A stretch of DNA of 64,000 nt from an uncultured Clostridia bacterium (GTDB lineage Bacteria; Bacillota; Clostridia; Lachnospirales; CAG-274), in NCBI GenBank assembly GCA_910579745.1, contig CAJTVH010000008.1, positions 29,722 through 93,721 of the forward strand. The letters run 5' to 3'. Made by a program: the position numbers and the translations under genes. This document shows positions 51,573 through 60,516 of this stretch, piece by piece (position 1 is the first letter of the stretch; every line of letters starts with the position of its first letter). The notes under the pieces are model-generated. The model was not told the DNA's origin and ran no database searches. It was given only the letters and a program-made list of their open reading frames with translations.

Positions 51573-52685
51573 TTAGTTTACAACCGCAAGTTCCGTAGCT
51601 TTATCAAATACATGAATTTTATTTACGTCAAAAGCGACTCTGATACTGTCTCCCACATTAGCGTCATACCTGGCGTTTACTTTAGCGACAGCGTTCTGTC
51701 CCGCTACGAGTAAATATAAGTTTACTTCTGAGCCAAGAAGCTCTGTAACCTCAACATGAGCGTCAACTATACTTTCCTGAGATGAGTTTAAGAAAATTTC
51801 CTCAGCGTGAATATCTTCCGGTCTTATGCCGAGAATAACTTCTTTGCCCTCATATCTATTATCAATAAGAACTTTTCCCTTCGCCTCAGGAAGCTTGATT
51901 TTATAGTTTCCGAAAGCGAGGCATACGTCATTTCCGCTTTTAACAACTTTACTGTCAATAAAGTTCATCTGCGGAGAACCGATAAATCCGGCAACAAAAA
52001 GGTTGCATGGCTTGTTGTAAAGATTTTGAGGAGTATCAACCTGCTGAATAATACCGTCTTTTAAAACAACGATACGTGTACCGAGAGTCATAGCCTCTGT
52101 CTGGTCATGAGTAACGTAGATAAAAGTAGTAGCGAGTCTGTGATGCAGTTTAGAAATTTCTGTTCTCATCTGAACTCTGAGTTTAGCGTCAAGATTTGAG
52201 AGCGGTTCGTCCATAAGGAAAACTTTAGGCTCGCGAACGATCGCTCTACCCATAGCTACACGCTGTCTCTGACCGCCTGACAAAGCTTTCGGCTTTCTGT
52301 CAAGAAGATGAGCTATATCAAGAATTTTAGCGGCTTCCTCAACACGTCTTTTAATCTCATCCTTAGGCATTTTTCTGAGTTTAAGTCCAAAAGCCATATT
52401 ATCATATACAGTCATATGAGGGTAAAGAGCGTAGTTCTGGAAAACCATAGCAATATCTCTTTCTTTGGGAGGAACATCATTCATAAGTTCATCGCCTATG
52501 TAAAGCTCGCCGCCGGAAATATCCTCAAGTCCCGCTATCATACGTAGAGTAGTGGTTTTTCCGCAGCCTGACGGACCAACAAAAATAATAAATTCTTTAT
52601 CCGCGATGTCTAAATTAAAATCTTTAACGGCAACAAAGCCATTGGGGTACTTTTTCATAATTTTTGTAAGTTTTAATTCTGCCAT
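51573..52685 (-). CDS. ugpC: Sugar ABC transporter ATPase, UgpC/MsmK type
   Basis: This is the cytoplasmic ATP-hydrolysing subunit of carbohydrate importers (MalK/MsmK/UgpC branch). It has 370 residues with Walker A GPSGCGKTT near residue 36, a Q-loop in VFQNYALYPHMTVYDNM, signature LSGGQRQRVAMGRAI, Walker B VFLMDEPLSNLD and the H-loop THDQTEA. A C-terminal TOBE-type regulatory domain includes LGIRPEDIH. No permease or binding-protein genes are adjacent. In many Firmicutes one such ATPase energises several separate sugar transporters, and that is the likely case here (inference). The choice between the ugpC and msmK names is not certain. Confidence 0.92.
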   Translation of the reverse strand: MAELKLTKIMKKYPNGFVAVKDFNLDIADKEFIIFVGPSGCGKTTTLRMIAGLEDISGGELYIGDELMNDVPPKERDIAMVFQNYALYPHMTVYDNMAFGLKLRKMPKDEIKRRVEEAAKILDIAHLLDRKPKALSGGQRQRVAMGRAIVREPKVFLMDEPLSNLDAKLRVQMRTEISKLHHRLATTFIYVTHDQTEAMTLGTRIVVLKDGIIQQVDTPQNLYNKPCNLFVAGFIGSPQMNFIDSKVVKSGNDVCLAFGNYKIKLPEAKGKVLIDNRYEGKEVILGIRPEDIHAEEIFLNSSQESIVDAHVEVTELLGSEVNLYLLVAGQNAVAKVNARYDANVGDSIRVAFDVNKIHVFDKATELAVVN

Positions 52686-53309
52686 TTATAAAAATCCTCC
52701 TTAAAATCATATAGATTTTAGATTCAAGATTAAAAATATCTTAACTCAAATCATTTATCATATATATAATAATACATTATTTAGAGAAAATAAACCATAT
52801 ATTAATTTAACAAATAAATAAGGAAACATTTGTACAATTTGTACACTTAACGAATTTTTTTAGTAAATATTCAATAAAGAGGCGAATGTCAACAATAATT
52901 TTTACAAGTCAAATACCTATAAAAACTAAAATACAGCGTATCTGAAAACTCTCTCTGATTATTAAAAATACATAAAAAAATGTTTTTATCTGTTTTTACT
53001 TTTTTAAAGACAAAATATCCAAAAATTATGAAAAATAAGCTATAAACTGCCTTAAAACATTATAAATTTTTAACAATAAAAAAATGTTTTCGCTTTTATA
53101 AATCAAAAATATCCCAAAAACTATAAAAAAATAAAACAAACACAACTTAAGTTTATTTTACTTTTTTATAGTTTTTGGGATATTTTCGGTTCAAGGCATT
53201 CTCAAAAATAAAAATTTAATTAAATAACGCTAAAAATTTTATGAATCACCCTAAAGCCTATATAATATGAGACTTATTCCAATTGACTGTAAACAGATTA
53301 CTCTTTCTC
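52686..53309. other. Intergenic region with MITE-1-like end and long hairpin
   Basis: Near 52931-52951 it has CAGCGTATCTGAAAACTCT, a solo MITE family 1 end. At 53024-53045 it has AAAATATCCAAAAATTATGA, resembling the MITE interior. At 53106-53188 a roughly 25-bp near-perfect stem (AATATCCCAAAAACTATAAA / TTTATAGTTTTTGGGATATT) encloses about 30 nt and may terminate yitT. No gene is seen. Confidence 0.45.
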
Positions 53310-54164
53310 TCAGAAGCCGTCCCCTAACACCTCTCTTACGTCGGCTACCATAATAAAAGCGTTTTTGTCAATTTCTTTAGCGATTTCCTTTAGTTTAAAA
53401 ACCTCTTTTTTAGAAACAACGCATAAAAGTATGTTTTTATCCTCTTTTGTAAACATTCCCTTGCCGTAAAGAGAAGTAACCCCTCTTTCAAGCTCCTTAA
53501 AAATAGCGTCGCATATTTCCTCAGACATATCCGATATAATAAACGTAGCCTTAGCGAAAGCAAGCCCCTCTAAAATAGCGTCTATTATCTTGCTTGTTAT
53601 AAACACTGAAATAGCGGCGTACATCGTTGCCGTAAACCCAAACACAAAAAAACCGCATAAAATAATAACAACGTCAATAATAAGCATAATAAAAGCGATT
53701 GTAACATGGTGTAATTTCTGATGTATTAGACTCGCCGCCAAATCGCTTCCTCCAGTTGTCGCCCTCGCCCTGAAAATAAGAGCGAGCCCAATTCCCGTAA
53801 GCACGCCCCCGTAAACAGATATAATCACAAAATCACCGTGAAAAGGAGTAGCGGAACTTGTAAGCTCAAGATTAAGGGAAAGCAAAAGAGTGGCGATAAT
53901 CGTTTTCCCTACAAATCTTCGTCCAAATACTTTAACAGCGATAATAAAAAGCGGTAAATTGATAAATAGATTTGAAACACCAAGAGATATACCGCCGTCA
54001 AAAAAATCTTTCGTCAAATATTTTATGATAACGGCGATGCCTGTCGCCCCGCCGATAACAATGTTGTTCGGCTCAAAAAAAACGTTTAGGGCGGCGGCCA
54101 TAAAGAGAGTCCCGAAAAAAATTAAGATATAGTCAGAAATTTTGCTTTTTAAATATTCACTCAT
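53310..54164 (-). CDS. YitT family membrane protein
   Basis: The 284-residue protein has about five to six transmembrane segments in its first 200 residues (DYILIFFGTLFMAAALNVFF; the family motif NNIVIGGATGIAVII; GFFVFGFTATMYAAISVFI). A C-terminal soluble DUF2179 domain (ATFIISDMSEEICDAIFKELERGVTSLYGKG) follows. This is the standard YitT/YvjA architecture, with no assigned transport function. AAGGAG lies 11 nt before the ATG. It follows the surface polysaccharide cluster on the same strand, separated by 127 nt, and is probably unrelated in function. Confidence 0.92.
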   Translation of the reverse strand: MSEYLKSKISDYILIFFGTLFMAAALNVFFEPNNIVIGGATGIAVIIKYLTKDFFDGGISLGVSNLFINLPLFIIAVKVFGRRFVGKTIIATLLLSLNLELTSSATPFHGDFVIISVYGGVLTGIGLALIFRARATTGGSDLAASLIHQKLHHVTIAFIMLIIDVVIILCGFFVFGFTATMYAAISVFITSKIIDAILEGLAFAKATFIISDMSEEICDAIFKELERGVTSLYGKGMFTKEDKNILLCVVSKKEVFKLKEIAKEIDKNAFIMVADVREVLGDGF

Positions 54165-54291
54165 AGAAAAATATTCTCCTTTTAGGAGCCGAAAAGAAAA
54201 AATAAGCGTATAATGTCTCTAAACGTTCTATCTAGGCAAATACAGCCATATCTAATTGCTAGATTGCCCGCGAAGACCTGTAATATTTTTG

Positions 54292-55032
54292 TCAAACGCC
54301 TTTCTTTAATAATTTTTCTTTTAATACCGCTAAAAGGAACAAAGGCAGCTTAATCATTCTAAAAAATCTGCTCGGCTGGCGTAAAAGTCTATAAAACCAC
54401 TCAAGACCAAATTTAATAAAAAACTCAGGAGCTCTTTTGACTTTTCCGCTCATACCGTCAAAACTCCCGCCAACGCCTACGCATATTTTAACTGGCAGTT
54501 CGTTTTTATGGCTGTAAATCCATTTTTCCTGTTTTGGAGCGCCAAGTCCGACAAGCAGTATATCCGGCTTTTTGTTTTTAATGTCCTCAAAAATAAGTTT
54601 TTCCTTTTCCTCGTCAAAATATCCATCAAAAACACCGATAATTTTTAAACCTTTATGAATCTGTTCCATTTTCGCTTTCGCTTCCTCGGCGACTCCCGGA
54701 GCGCCCCCAAAAAAGTAAACCGTGTAATCCTTATTTTTAACAGCGGAAAAAAGCCCCTGGATAAGGTCGTATCCAGCGACACGCTCTTTAAGTTTTTCTT
54801 TTGTAAGTTTAGACGCAATAACAACACCTATCCCGTCCGGCACAACAAGGTCAGCGTTATTCAAAATCCGCATAAATTCCTTATCGGCTCTGGCGGCCAT
54901 AACAATTTCTGGATTAGGCGTAAAAACAGCGTGGCATTTTTCTTCTTTAAGAAATCCCTCAAGAATATTAACCGCCTCCGAATGAGTAACATTATTAAAT
55001 TTTACTCCCAAAATATGTGAATATTTACTCAT
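54292..55032 (-). CDS. WecG/TagA/CpsF family glycosyltransferase (GT26)
   Basis: This family adds N-acetylmannosamine to undecaprenyl-PP-GlcNAc, the second step in linkage-unit synthesis for wall teichoic acid or similar wall polymers. The 246-residue product has the motifs TPNPEIVMAARAD, ADLVVPDGIGVV (the key Asp), LVGLGAPKQEKWIYSHK and VGVGGSFDGMSGKVKRAPEF. The C-terminal basic, hydrophobic tail docks on the membrane. The frame opens at 55065, but GGAGG lies 5 nt before the ATG at 55032. Next to CsaB and a ligase-like gene, it probably starts the secondary wall polymer that SLH proteins bind (inference). Confidence 0.92.
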   Translation of the reverse strand: MSKYSHILGVKFNNVTHSEAVNILEGFLKEEKCHAVFTPNPEIVMAARADKEFMRILNNADLVVPDGIGVVIASKLTKEKLKERVAGYDLIQGLFSAVKNKDYTVYFFGGAPGVAEEAKAKMEQIHKGLKIIGVFDGYFDEEKEKLIFEDIKNKKPDILLVGLGAPKQEKWIYSHKNELPVKICVGVGGSFDGMSGKVKRAPEFFIKFGLEWFYRLLRQPSRFFRMIKLPLFLLAVLKEKLLKKGV

Positions 55033-55090
55033 TACTGCCTCCATTTGACTGACTTTAAAAAACACCCGAAATCTTTATAAATCCCTGCGC

Positions 55091-55564
55091 CTAACTTATG
55101 GTATATTCGCCTTTCACAAGAAACCAAGCGTCCTCAACAACCCTAACGCCTCTGCCGTCATTTCTCGGAACAATAATGATATGATTCTTTTTAATCTCGC
55201 TTGTGTCAGGCATCTCTTTTCCATCTGTTACGTCGATTAAAGCTTCTTTTCCTGAAACCACGGCAAAAGATCTTCCCACTCTAAGAATAATTTCCGTTCC
55301 CTCTCCGCCTAAAAGCTTTTGTCCCACACCAACATGAACAGGAACATATTTAACTTTGTTATTATTCGCTCCCGAAGCCTGATTAATATTAATAGTTCCC
55401 CCCGACTCAAGAGCAACCAAAAGTTGCTCGATTTTCTCGTCAACATAACTTTTTGATACAACAGGGTCGTCAGAGCTTCCCGGCTCAGCGGCGATAACAG
55501 TTACAACGATAGCCGCCGCCGCGGCAATAATAGCCTGAAACATAAAAAACAGTTTATTTCTCAT
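55091..55564 (-). CDS. Exported protein of unknown function next to csaB
   Basis: The 157-residue product has an N-terminal hydrophobic segment (FMFQAIIAAAAAIVVTVIAA) acting as signal or anchor. A coiled stretch (SKSYVDEKIEQLLVALE) is followed by a compact beta-rich domain with YVPVHVGVGQKLLGGEGTEIILRVG and a C-terminal NDGRGVRVVEDAWFLVKGEY. Its start overlaps the csaB end by 11 nt, so it is translationally coupled to csaB and probably acts in the same wall-polymer pathway. I do not recognise a named family. The GEGTEIILRVG pattern suggests a surface or assembly factor, but this is not established. Confidence 0.7.
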   Translation of the reverse strand: MRNKLFFMFQAIIAAAAAIVVTVIAAEPGSSDDPVVSKSYVDEKIEQLLVALESGGTININQASGANNNKVKYVPVHVGVGQKLLGGEGTEIILRVGRSFAVVSGKEALIDVTDGKEMPDTSEIKKNHIIIVPRNDGRGVRVVEDAWFLVKGEYTIS

Positions 55565-56690
55565 TTTTATTATCCCTCGTTTCCTTACGTATTAAATCTA
55601 ACTGTCCGTTAAGGAAAAAATCATTTTCATGAGCTTTGCGCTCAAGAACCTCAACCCTTTTATTAAGCCTTGAGACATACTCGTCATAATTCTCAAAAAT
55701 ATCGTAAATACATTTATACAGCTCTCTTTCGTCAATATCAGAACATCGTATGTCGCCCCCTGACGGCATATCCAAAACTTTAAGATAATAATCAACTTTG
55801 GAAGCGTAAATAACACCTGCCATAGGCACCCGCTTAACACCAGCGAAAATAAGAGTATGAAGCCTCATACTAAGCATAATATGAACCTTGCCTATAATCC
55901 CCAAAATCTCCGCCGGAGCGTATTTGTTTTTCAAAATGTATGATTTTTCTGTCATAGCGCCCATAAGCCTTTTGGAAATAGGAACATCTTTTGGAAACTG
56001 CATTGGAATAAGCAAAATGATTTTGCCCTCCTTAGCGAATCTATCGCATACCGAGGCAATTCTCTCGATATATCCCTCACCTCCAAAACCGTTCCAATTT
56101 CTGACGGAAACTCCGATAATATCTTTATCAAGAGGAATTTTTTCCTCATCAAAAATCTGGGATATTCTCTTATCCCCGACAGATTTAAGTGTAAAAGCGG
56201 GGTCTGCCGTAATACGGGTCTCCGGTTTTTTCACGCCTAACTCCTCAAGGTCTTTGGCGGACATACTCTCCCTAAGGGTGATAAAATCAACATTATTCAC
56301 CACATATTTTATAAGCTTTCTGTTAATTTTGCCATGTACGGGTCCAATTCCGTTGGCGTAAAGCATAACTCTCTTATGAAGCATTTTAGCGACCTTAATA
56401 ATGCTTAAATAATATAAAAGAGAACGGGTGCTTGTGTCGTCCTGTAAAAGGGTGCCGCCTCCGCTTAAAATAATGTCGCTGCGTCTTATGGCGTTAAAGA
56501 CCTGCAAAACATTAAACCTTTGAACGGATTCAATATTGTATTCAGTTTTAGTAAGCTCGGGTTTAAAGGAAAGAGCGGTAATTTTAACGTCTTCCGCCAT
56601 AGCCTTTATATTTACGGTCATAGCCTGTAAAGTCGCCTCGTCGCCGCAGTTTCCATAACCGTGGTATCCCGCAATCAATATATTAATCAT
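55554..56690 (-). CDS. csaB: Polysaccharide pyruvyltransferase CsaB
   Basis: CsaB transfers pyruvate from phosphoenolpyruvate as a ketal onto the secondary cell-wall polymer, creating the ligand for SLH domains. The 378-residue product has the family start (INILIAGYHGYGNCGDEATLQAM). It also has DIILSGGGTLLQDDTSTRSLLYY and the C-terminal SMRLHTLIFAGVKRVPM segment with the conserved R-x-H. The frame opens at 56705, but AAGGGA fits the ATG at 56690. A SLH-domain protein is encoded at 46.7 kb, consistent with an active SLH anchoring system. It is coupled to the downstream exported-protein gene. Confidence 0.93.
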   Translation of the reverse strand: MINILIAGYHGYGNCGDEATLQAMTVNIKAMAEDVKITALSFKPELTKTEYNIESVQRFNVLQVFNAIRRSDIILSGGGTLLQDDTSTRSLLYYLSIIKVAKMLHKRVMLYANGIGPVHGKINRKLIKYVVNNVDFITLRESMSAKDLEELGVKKPETRITADPAFTLKSVGDKRISQIFDEEKIPLDKDIIGVSVRNWNGFGGEGYIERIASVCDRFAKEGKIILLIPMQFPKDVPISKRLMGAMTEKSYILKNKYAPAEILGIIGKVHIMLSMRLHTLIFAGVKRVPMAGVIYASKVDYYLKVLDMPSGGDIRCSDIDERELYKCIYDIFENYDEYVSRLNKRVEVLERKAHENDFFLNGQLDLIRKETRDNKNEK

Positions 56691-56817
56691 AAGATTCCCT
56701 TCCAAACACAGAAATAAATTTTTAACAATAACACCCGCATGGACAGAAGTCTCATAAAGCCCCGTCTCTTAAAAAATTCCGCCTACGCCTGACAAAAGCC
56801 CTCTTATCTTTGAGTCA

Positions 56818-58209
56818 TTATTTAACCGGCATCTGTACGCGAAACTGTTTCTTTTTATAATTTAAATACCATAAATGCATCATAACCGCTGTAAGCGTCC
56901 AAAAGCACGACGTCATCATAGGCACCTCAAAAATATTCTCGACGAAATTATGGCAAATAACCCCTATAAGCCCCGCGAAAATGCCTATTTCAAGTTCTTT
57001 CAAGGATTTGTCAAAAGTAATCCTTATAGTTCTCACACAATTTATAATAAGCTGATATATAAGGACAATAAACGCTGACAACCCCAAAAGCCCCGTCTCC
57101 ACAGCAGTTTTCAGAAAATAGTTATCCATGTAAAAAGTTTTGTGAACGTTTATTCCGACCAAATAAGATAAACCATGATTCATAGCCACGGCTCCGCCGA
57201 AATGACCGTGCCCCACTCCCACAAAAGGATTGGCTTTTACAATATCTATTCCCGTAAGCCATCTTACAAGGCGTCCTCCTCTAAGACTGCTCTCAATATA
57301 CTCTGAGCTAAGCATATAAGTAATACGATTGGAAACACTTGGAACAAAGGCGATTAAAAAAACAGCCCCAATAATAATAGGTATTAAAAATCTTTTATCT
57401 TTAATAAGCACATATAAAAACGCGGCAACCATAAAACCAATCCAAGCGCCTCTTGAAAAAGTAAATAAAAGGCTAAGCGCCATAACAAACGATACAAAAG
57501 CGAAAAATACTTTGCTTTTAAGTCTTCTCATCGAGAAAACAAAACTTATGGCAATAGGGGTAGCTAAAGTCATAAGGCTTCCGAAAACATTCGGACTTCC
57601 GAGTATAGAGTAAACCCTCGTTCTTACCCCCGCTTCCTTGCTGTCTACCCAGCCCGCCGGCATCTCAACGCCGATTATATATTGATAAACCCCATGCAGA
57701 GCGAGAGTAAAACATACAAGGGTAAAAAGTATACAGAGATTCCTCGCCCCTTTTTCGGTTCTCAAAAGCTGAATAACAATAAAATACCATAAAACATATT
57801 GTACCACAGCCCTGAAACCCTCAAGAGAAATAGAGAAATCGGGAGAATTCACGATAAGCACAAAAACCATAGCTGTTATAAAAATGAACACGGGCAAATC
57901 AAGAGGAGTCATTTTAAACCCCTCCTCTTTTCTGTATAAAACCCATTTAAAGCCCCAAAGAGCTATAAGTAAAATCAAAAATAACTCGTCCCATATACCG
58001 CCGAGAAAATCGGAAAAAGACCTCAAAGCGAAATCTATTACGGAATAGGCGCCTAAAATATAAGTCGCTCTCTCATAGTCCGATAATATAATGCCGCAGA
58101 CAACGGCTACAGCCATAACCGCTAAAAAAGCCGCTATGCCGTAGAAAGTCGTTAAAAGTCCAAAAATCAATCCGACAGCCAATAAAATCCAAATAAAATA
58201 CTTTCTCAC
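56818..58209 (-). CDS. O-antigen ligase/polymerase-like membrane protein (Wzy_C type)
   Basis: The 463-residue protein has 10-12 transmembrane segments and a large outer loop. The loop contains GSPNVFGSLMTLATPIAI, FTFSRGAWIGFMVA and VKANPFVGVGHGHFGGAV, the pattern of the WaaL/Wzy_C superfamily that polymerises or transfers lipid-linked glycans. It starts with GTG, overlapping the stop of the preceding gene by 4 nt (ATGTGA), so the two are translationally coupled. In this cluster it probably polymerises or attaches the surface polymer. The acceptor is unknown. Confidence 0.88.
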   Translation of the reverse strand: MRKYFIWILLAVGLIFGLLTTFYGIAAFLAVMAVAVVCGIILSDYERATYILGAYSVIDFALRSFSDFLGGIWDELFLILLIALWGFKWVLYRKEEGFKMTPLDLPVFIFITAMVFVLIVNSPDFSISLEGFRAVVQYVLWYFIVIQLLRTEKGARNLCILFTLVCFTLALHGVYQYIIGVEMPAGWVDSKEAGVRTRVYSILGSPNVFGSLMTLATPIAISFVFSMRRLKSKVFFAFVSFVMALSLLFTFSRGAWIGFMVAAFLYVLIKDKRFLIPIIIGAVFLIAFVPSVSNRITYMLSSEYIESSLRGGRLVRWLTGIDIVKANPFVGVGHGHFGGAVAMNHGLSYLVGINVHKTFYMDNYFLKTAVETGLLGLSAFIVLIYQLIINCVRTIRITFDKSLKELEIGIFAGLIGVICHNFVENIFEVPMMTSCFWTLTAVMMHLWYLNYKKKQFRVQMPVK

Positions 58210-58754
58210 ATTTTCACCAACTCAACTATATATTTAACTATTCTGTAAGTAAAACTCATCTTGACCGACTCAATATTTTTTCCCGCGGAAACGGTTAAAA
58301 TCCCCAGGAAAAACAGCCCCCAGGAAACAAAAATCCTGTACTCGTAATTTATCCCGAAAATAACGGAGAATATAAGATAAGAAAGGGAAACAACCATAAA
58401 AAATAAACCGGCAGCGGTAAACTTATCCGCCGTGTCCTCTGACTTATAAAAAGAGATAATTTTGTCAATAAAGCTCCCGCTATAAATCCTAATTATAAAA
58501 TCGTTTAGCTTATCCGCGGATTTTGAGGTTCTTCTCCCTGTAAACTTAATCCCCCTGTACAGTACTGAATTGAAAAAATAAGGACTTTTATCAAAATAAT
58601 TTTTAATAACTTTGTATGTCTCGCAGGTTTTAAAAACAGCTTTAAGCCTAATCAAAAAATTCTTAAATACGCTTTTCTTAAAACTGTCTGAAAAGAAAGA
58701 AAAAAATTTAACCATAAAGGAAAAACAAAAACTTTTTTCTACGATATTAAGCAT
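58206..58754 (-). CDS. Small membrane protein in surface polysaccharide cluster
   Basis: The 182-residue protein is basic and Phe/Lys-rich in its first 110 residues (KFFSFFSDSFKKSVFKNFLIRLKAVFKTCETYK). Two transmembrane helices follow at about 112-135 (AAGLFFMVVSLSYLIFSVIFG) and 140-158 (IFVSWGLFFLGILTVSAG). I do not recognise a family. AGGAGGAG lies before the ATG. Its stop is shared with the start of the ligase-like gene, which argues for a linked role, for example as an accessory subunit of the polymerase (inference). Confidence 0.7.
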   Translation of the reverse strand: MLNIVEKSFCFSFMVKFFSFFSDSFKKSVFKNFLIRLKAVFKTCETYKVIKNYFDKSPYFFNSVLYRGIKFTGRRTSKSADKLNDFIIRIYSGSFIDKIISFYKSEDTADKFTAAGLFFMVVSLSYLIFSVIFGINYEYRIFVSWGLFFLGILTVSAGKNIESVKMSFTYRIVKYIVELVKM

Positions 58755-58778
58755 AAAGCTCCTCCTGTTCCTTGCCGT

Positions 58779-59294
58779 TTATTCATCGGCGTCTTTAATT
58801 TCAATTTTAGTAATCCTGCTGTTCGCCTCAACAGTCTGAGTTTTAAAAATAAATGGGTATCCTATTCTTATCTCCTGCTCGCCCGCTTTAAGAATAACGT
58901 TTGACGGATTGACCTTATCTTTAATAGTTATCGTTATATCCTTCCATAAAGGATGCGTTGACTTAACAGATTGTCCGTCTGAATTCGGATTAACCGTCGC
59001 GGCTGGCTGTACATCCACTACCTCCACAACTTCGGCGTTAGTATACTGGTTATTCGCCACAAGCTTGTCTCCCTTTTTAATAGAGTCGGCGACCTCTGGA
59101 ATCTGCTGCTGAGCGTATAAAGTCACATATACCTCTTTCTCACCGCCTAAAATATTTCCCCCGCTGGCGTTCACCCTTGAGGAAACCACTCTGTATCCGA
59201 TTCCTCCAATAATGGATAAAATCAGAACAATAACAATTAAATCAACAACATTGATAACGCCAAATAATTTCCCTTTTTCATCTATAAATTTCAT
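58779..59294 (-). CDS. DUF4330-type membrane-anchored protein
   Basis: The 171-residue protein starts MKFIDEKGKLFGVINVVDLIVIVLILSIIGG. This DEKGKLFG-INxxD segment followed by one transmembrane helix is characteristic of DUF4330. The outer domain is beta-rich (EKEVYVTLYAQQQIPEVADSIKKGDKL, ILKAGEQEIRIGYPFIFKT). AAGGAG precedes the ATG, which overlaps the stop of the upstream glycosyltransferase gene by 4 nt (ATGA). DUF4330 proteins commonly sit in clostridial polysaccharide clusters. Their biochemical role is not known to me. Confidence 0.85.
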   Translation of the reverse strand: MKFIDEKGKLFGVINVVDLIVIVLILSIIGGIGYRVVSSRVNASGGNILGGEKEVYVTLYAQQQIPEVADSIKKGDKLVANNQYTNAEVVEVVDVQPAATVNPNSDGQSVKSTHPLWKDITITIKDKVNPSNVILKAGEQEIRIGYPFIFKTQTVEANSRITKIEIKDADE

Positions 59295-60421
59295 CGTTTT
59301 TTCTCCTTTACAATTTTATCATAAATGTTTTTGTGGGTTCTCGCCATCTTCATATCGGAGAAATTTTCTTTTGCCCGATTATAAAAAGCGTTTCCAAAAC
59401 TGTCGGAAAGATTTTGGTCGGATATAAGACTTATAACCTTTTTAGAAATATCCGAAACATTATACGGAGAAACTAAAAAACCCGTTTCCCCGTCTATAAT
59501 CATTTCAGGAATTCCCCCGACCCCCGTGCTTACAGTAGCTTTTTTCATCCTCGCCCCCTCAAGAAGGGCATAAGGAAAGCTTTCGCTCAGAGAAGTAAGC
59601 ATATTCACATCAACAGCGTTAAAAAAACTGTCAGTGTCGTCAATGTGCCCAATCATAAAAATTCGGTCGGAAAATCCCTTAGCGTGGATTTCCCCTTTAT
59701 ATCTCTCAAAATCATCCCCGTCTCCGGCGATAATAAAATTGATATTTTCTCTTTTAGAACATATATCAAAAGCGGTTTTTAAAAAAATATCTATTCCCTT
59801 AACAGCGTTGAGCCTCGCGGCGATTCCTACGTACTTCGCGTTCTCATCATAACTTATTTTATATTTCTCACAAAATTCTTTTTTTGATATAAAATAAGGT
59901 TTATAATCAAAGTTAATGCCGTTGTACACTACAAAAAGCCTGTCGCTTTTAAACCCTCTCTCAATCATCATATTCTTAAAAGCTTTCGTCACGGTAAGTA
60001 TATAGCCAAATCTTTTAAGGGCGAAATAATTAATAGGCTCATAAATTATCTGCTTATACCATGTGTCTTTAAAATCAAGCTTATAATCGCTGTGCAGAGT
60101 TGTAATCATAAAGGCTTTTATCTTTTTTCTTATAAAAGCGGCGATATAATTCGCCCTTGCCCCATGACAATGAACAATGTCAAAATTATTGCCGTTTATA
60201 AATCCGCTTATCTTTTTTACAACTGTTATGTCATATCGCTTTTTTTGCGGAATAATATTGACAGGTATATTAAGTTTTCGCGCTTCTTGGGTAAATACCC
60301 CTTCCATAATGCAGAGAAGCTCTACCTCGACACCTATTTCCATAAGCCTCGGCAAAAGAGTCAGAACGTGGGTTTTAGCTCCCCCCGTATCTCCCCCGCT
60401 TATAAGGTGAAGTACCTTCAT
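59291..60421 (-). CDS. Glycosyltransferase family 4 protein
   Basis: The 376-residue GT-B fold enzyme starts KVLHLISGGDTGGAKTHVLTLLPRL. It has a donor-domain segment VGIAARLNAVKGIDIFLKTAF and the E-x7-E-type nucleotide-sugar site around SLSESFPYALLEGARMKKATVSTGVGGIPEMI. The GGAKTH motif after the first strand is typical of GT4 enzymes that build surface glycans. The donor and acceptor cannot be read from sequence. The ATG at 60421 is preceded by GGGGTG, and the open frame begins at 60439. It is coupled to the DUF4330 gene downstream. Confidence 0.92.
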   Translation of the reverse strand: MKVLHLISGGDTGGAKTHVLTLLPRLMEIGVEVELLCIMEGVFTQEARKLNIPVNIIPQKKRYDITVVKKISGFINGNNFDIVHCHGARANYIAAFIRKKIKAFMITTLHSDYKLDFKDTWYKQIIYEPINYFALKRFGYILTVTKAFKNMMIERGFKSDRLFVVYNGINFDYKPYFISKKEFCEKYKISYDENAKYVGIAARLNAVKGIDIFLKTAFDICSKRENINFIIAGDGDDFERYKGEIHAKGFSDRIFMIGHIDDTDSFFNAVDVNMLTSLSESFPYALLEGARMKKATVSTGVGGIPEMIIDGETGFLVSPYNVSDISKKVISLISDQNLSDSFGNAFYNRAKENFSDMKMARTHKNIYDKIVKEKKR

Positions 60422-60516
60422 TATAAAATCACACCCCAAAGGTTAAGAAACCCCATAATTAACCGTTCCTTAAGTTTTTTAGCTTTTCTCTTGATATAAG
60501 TTAATAGTCGGTTTCA

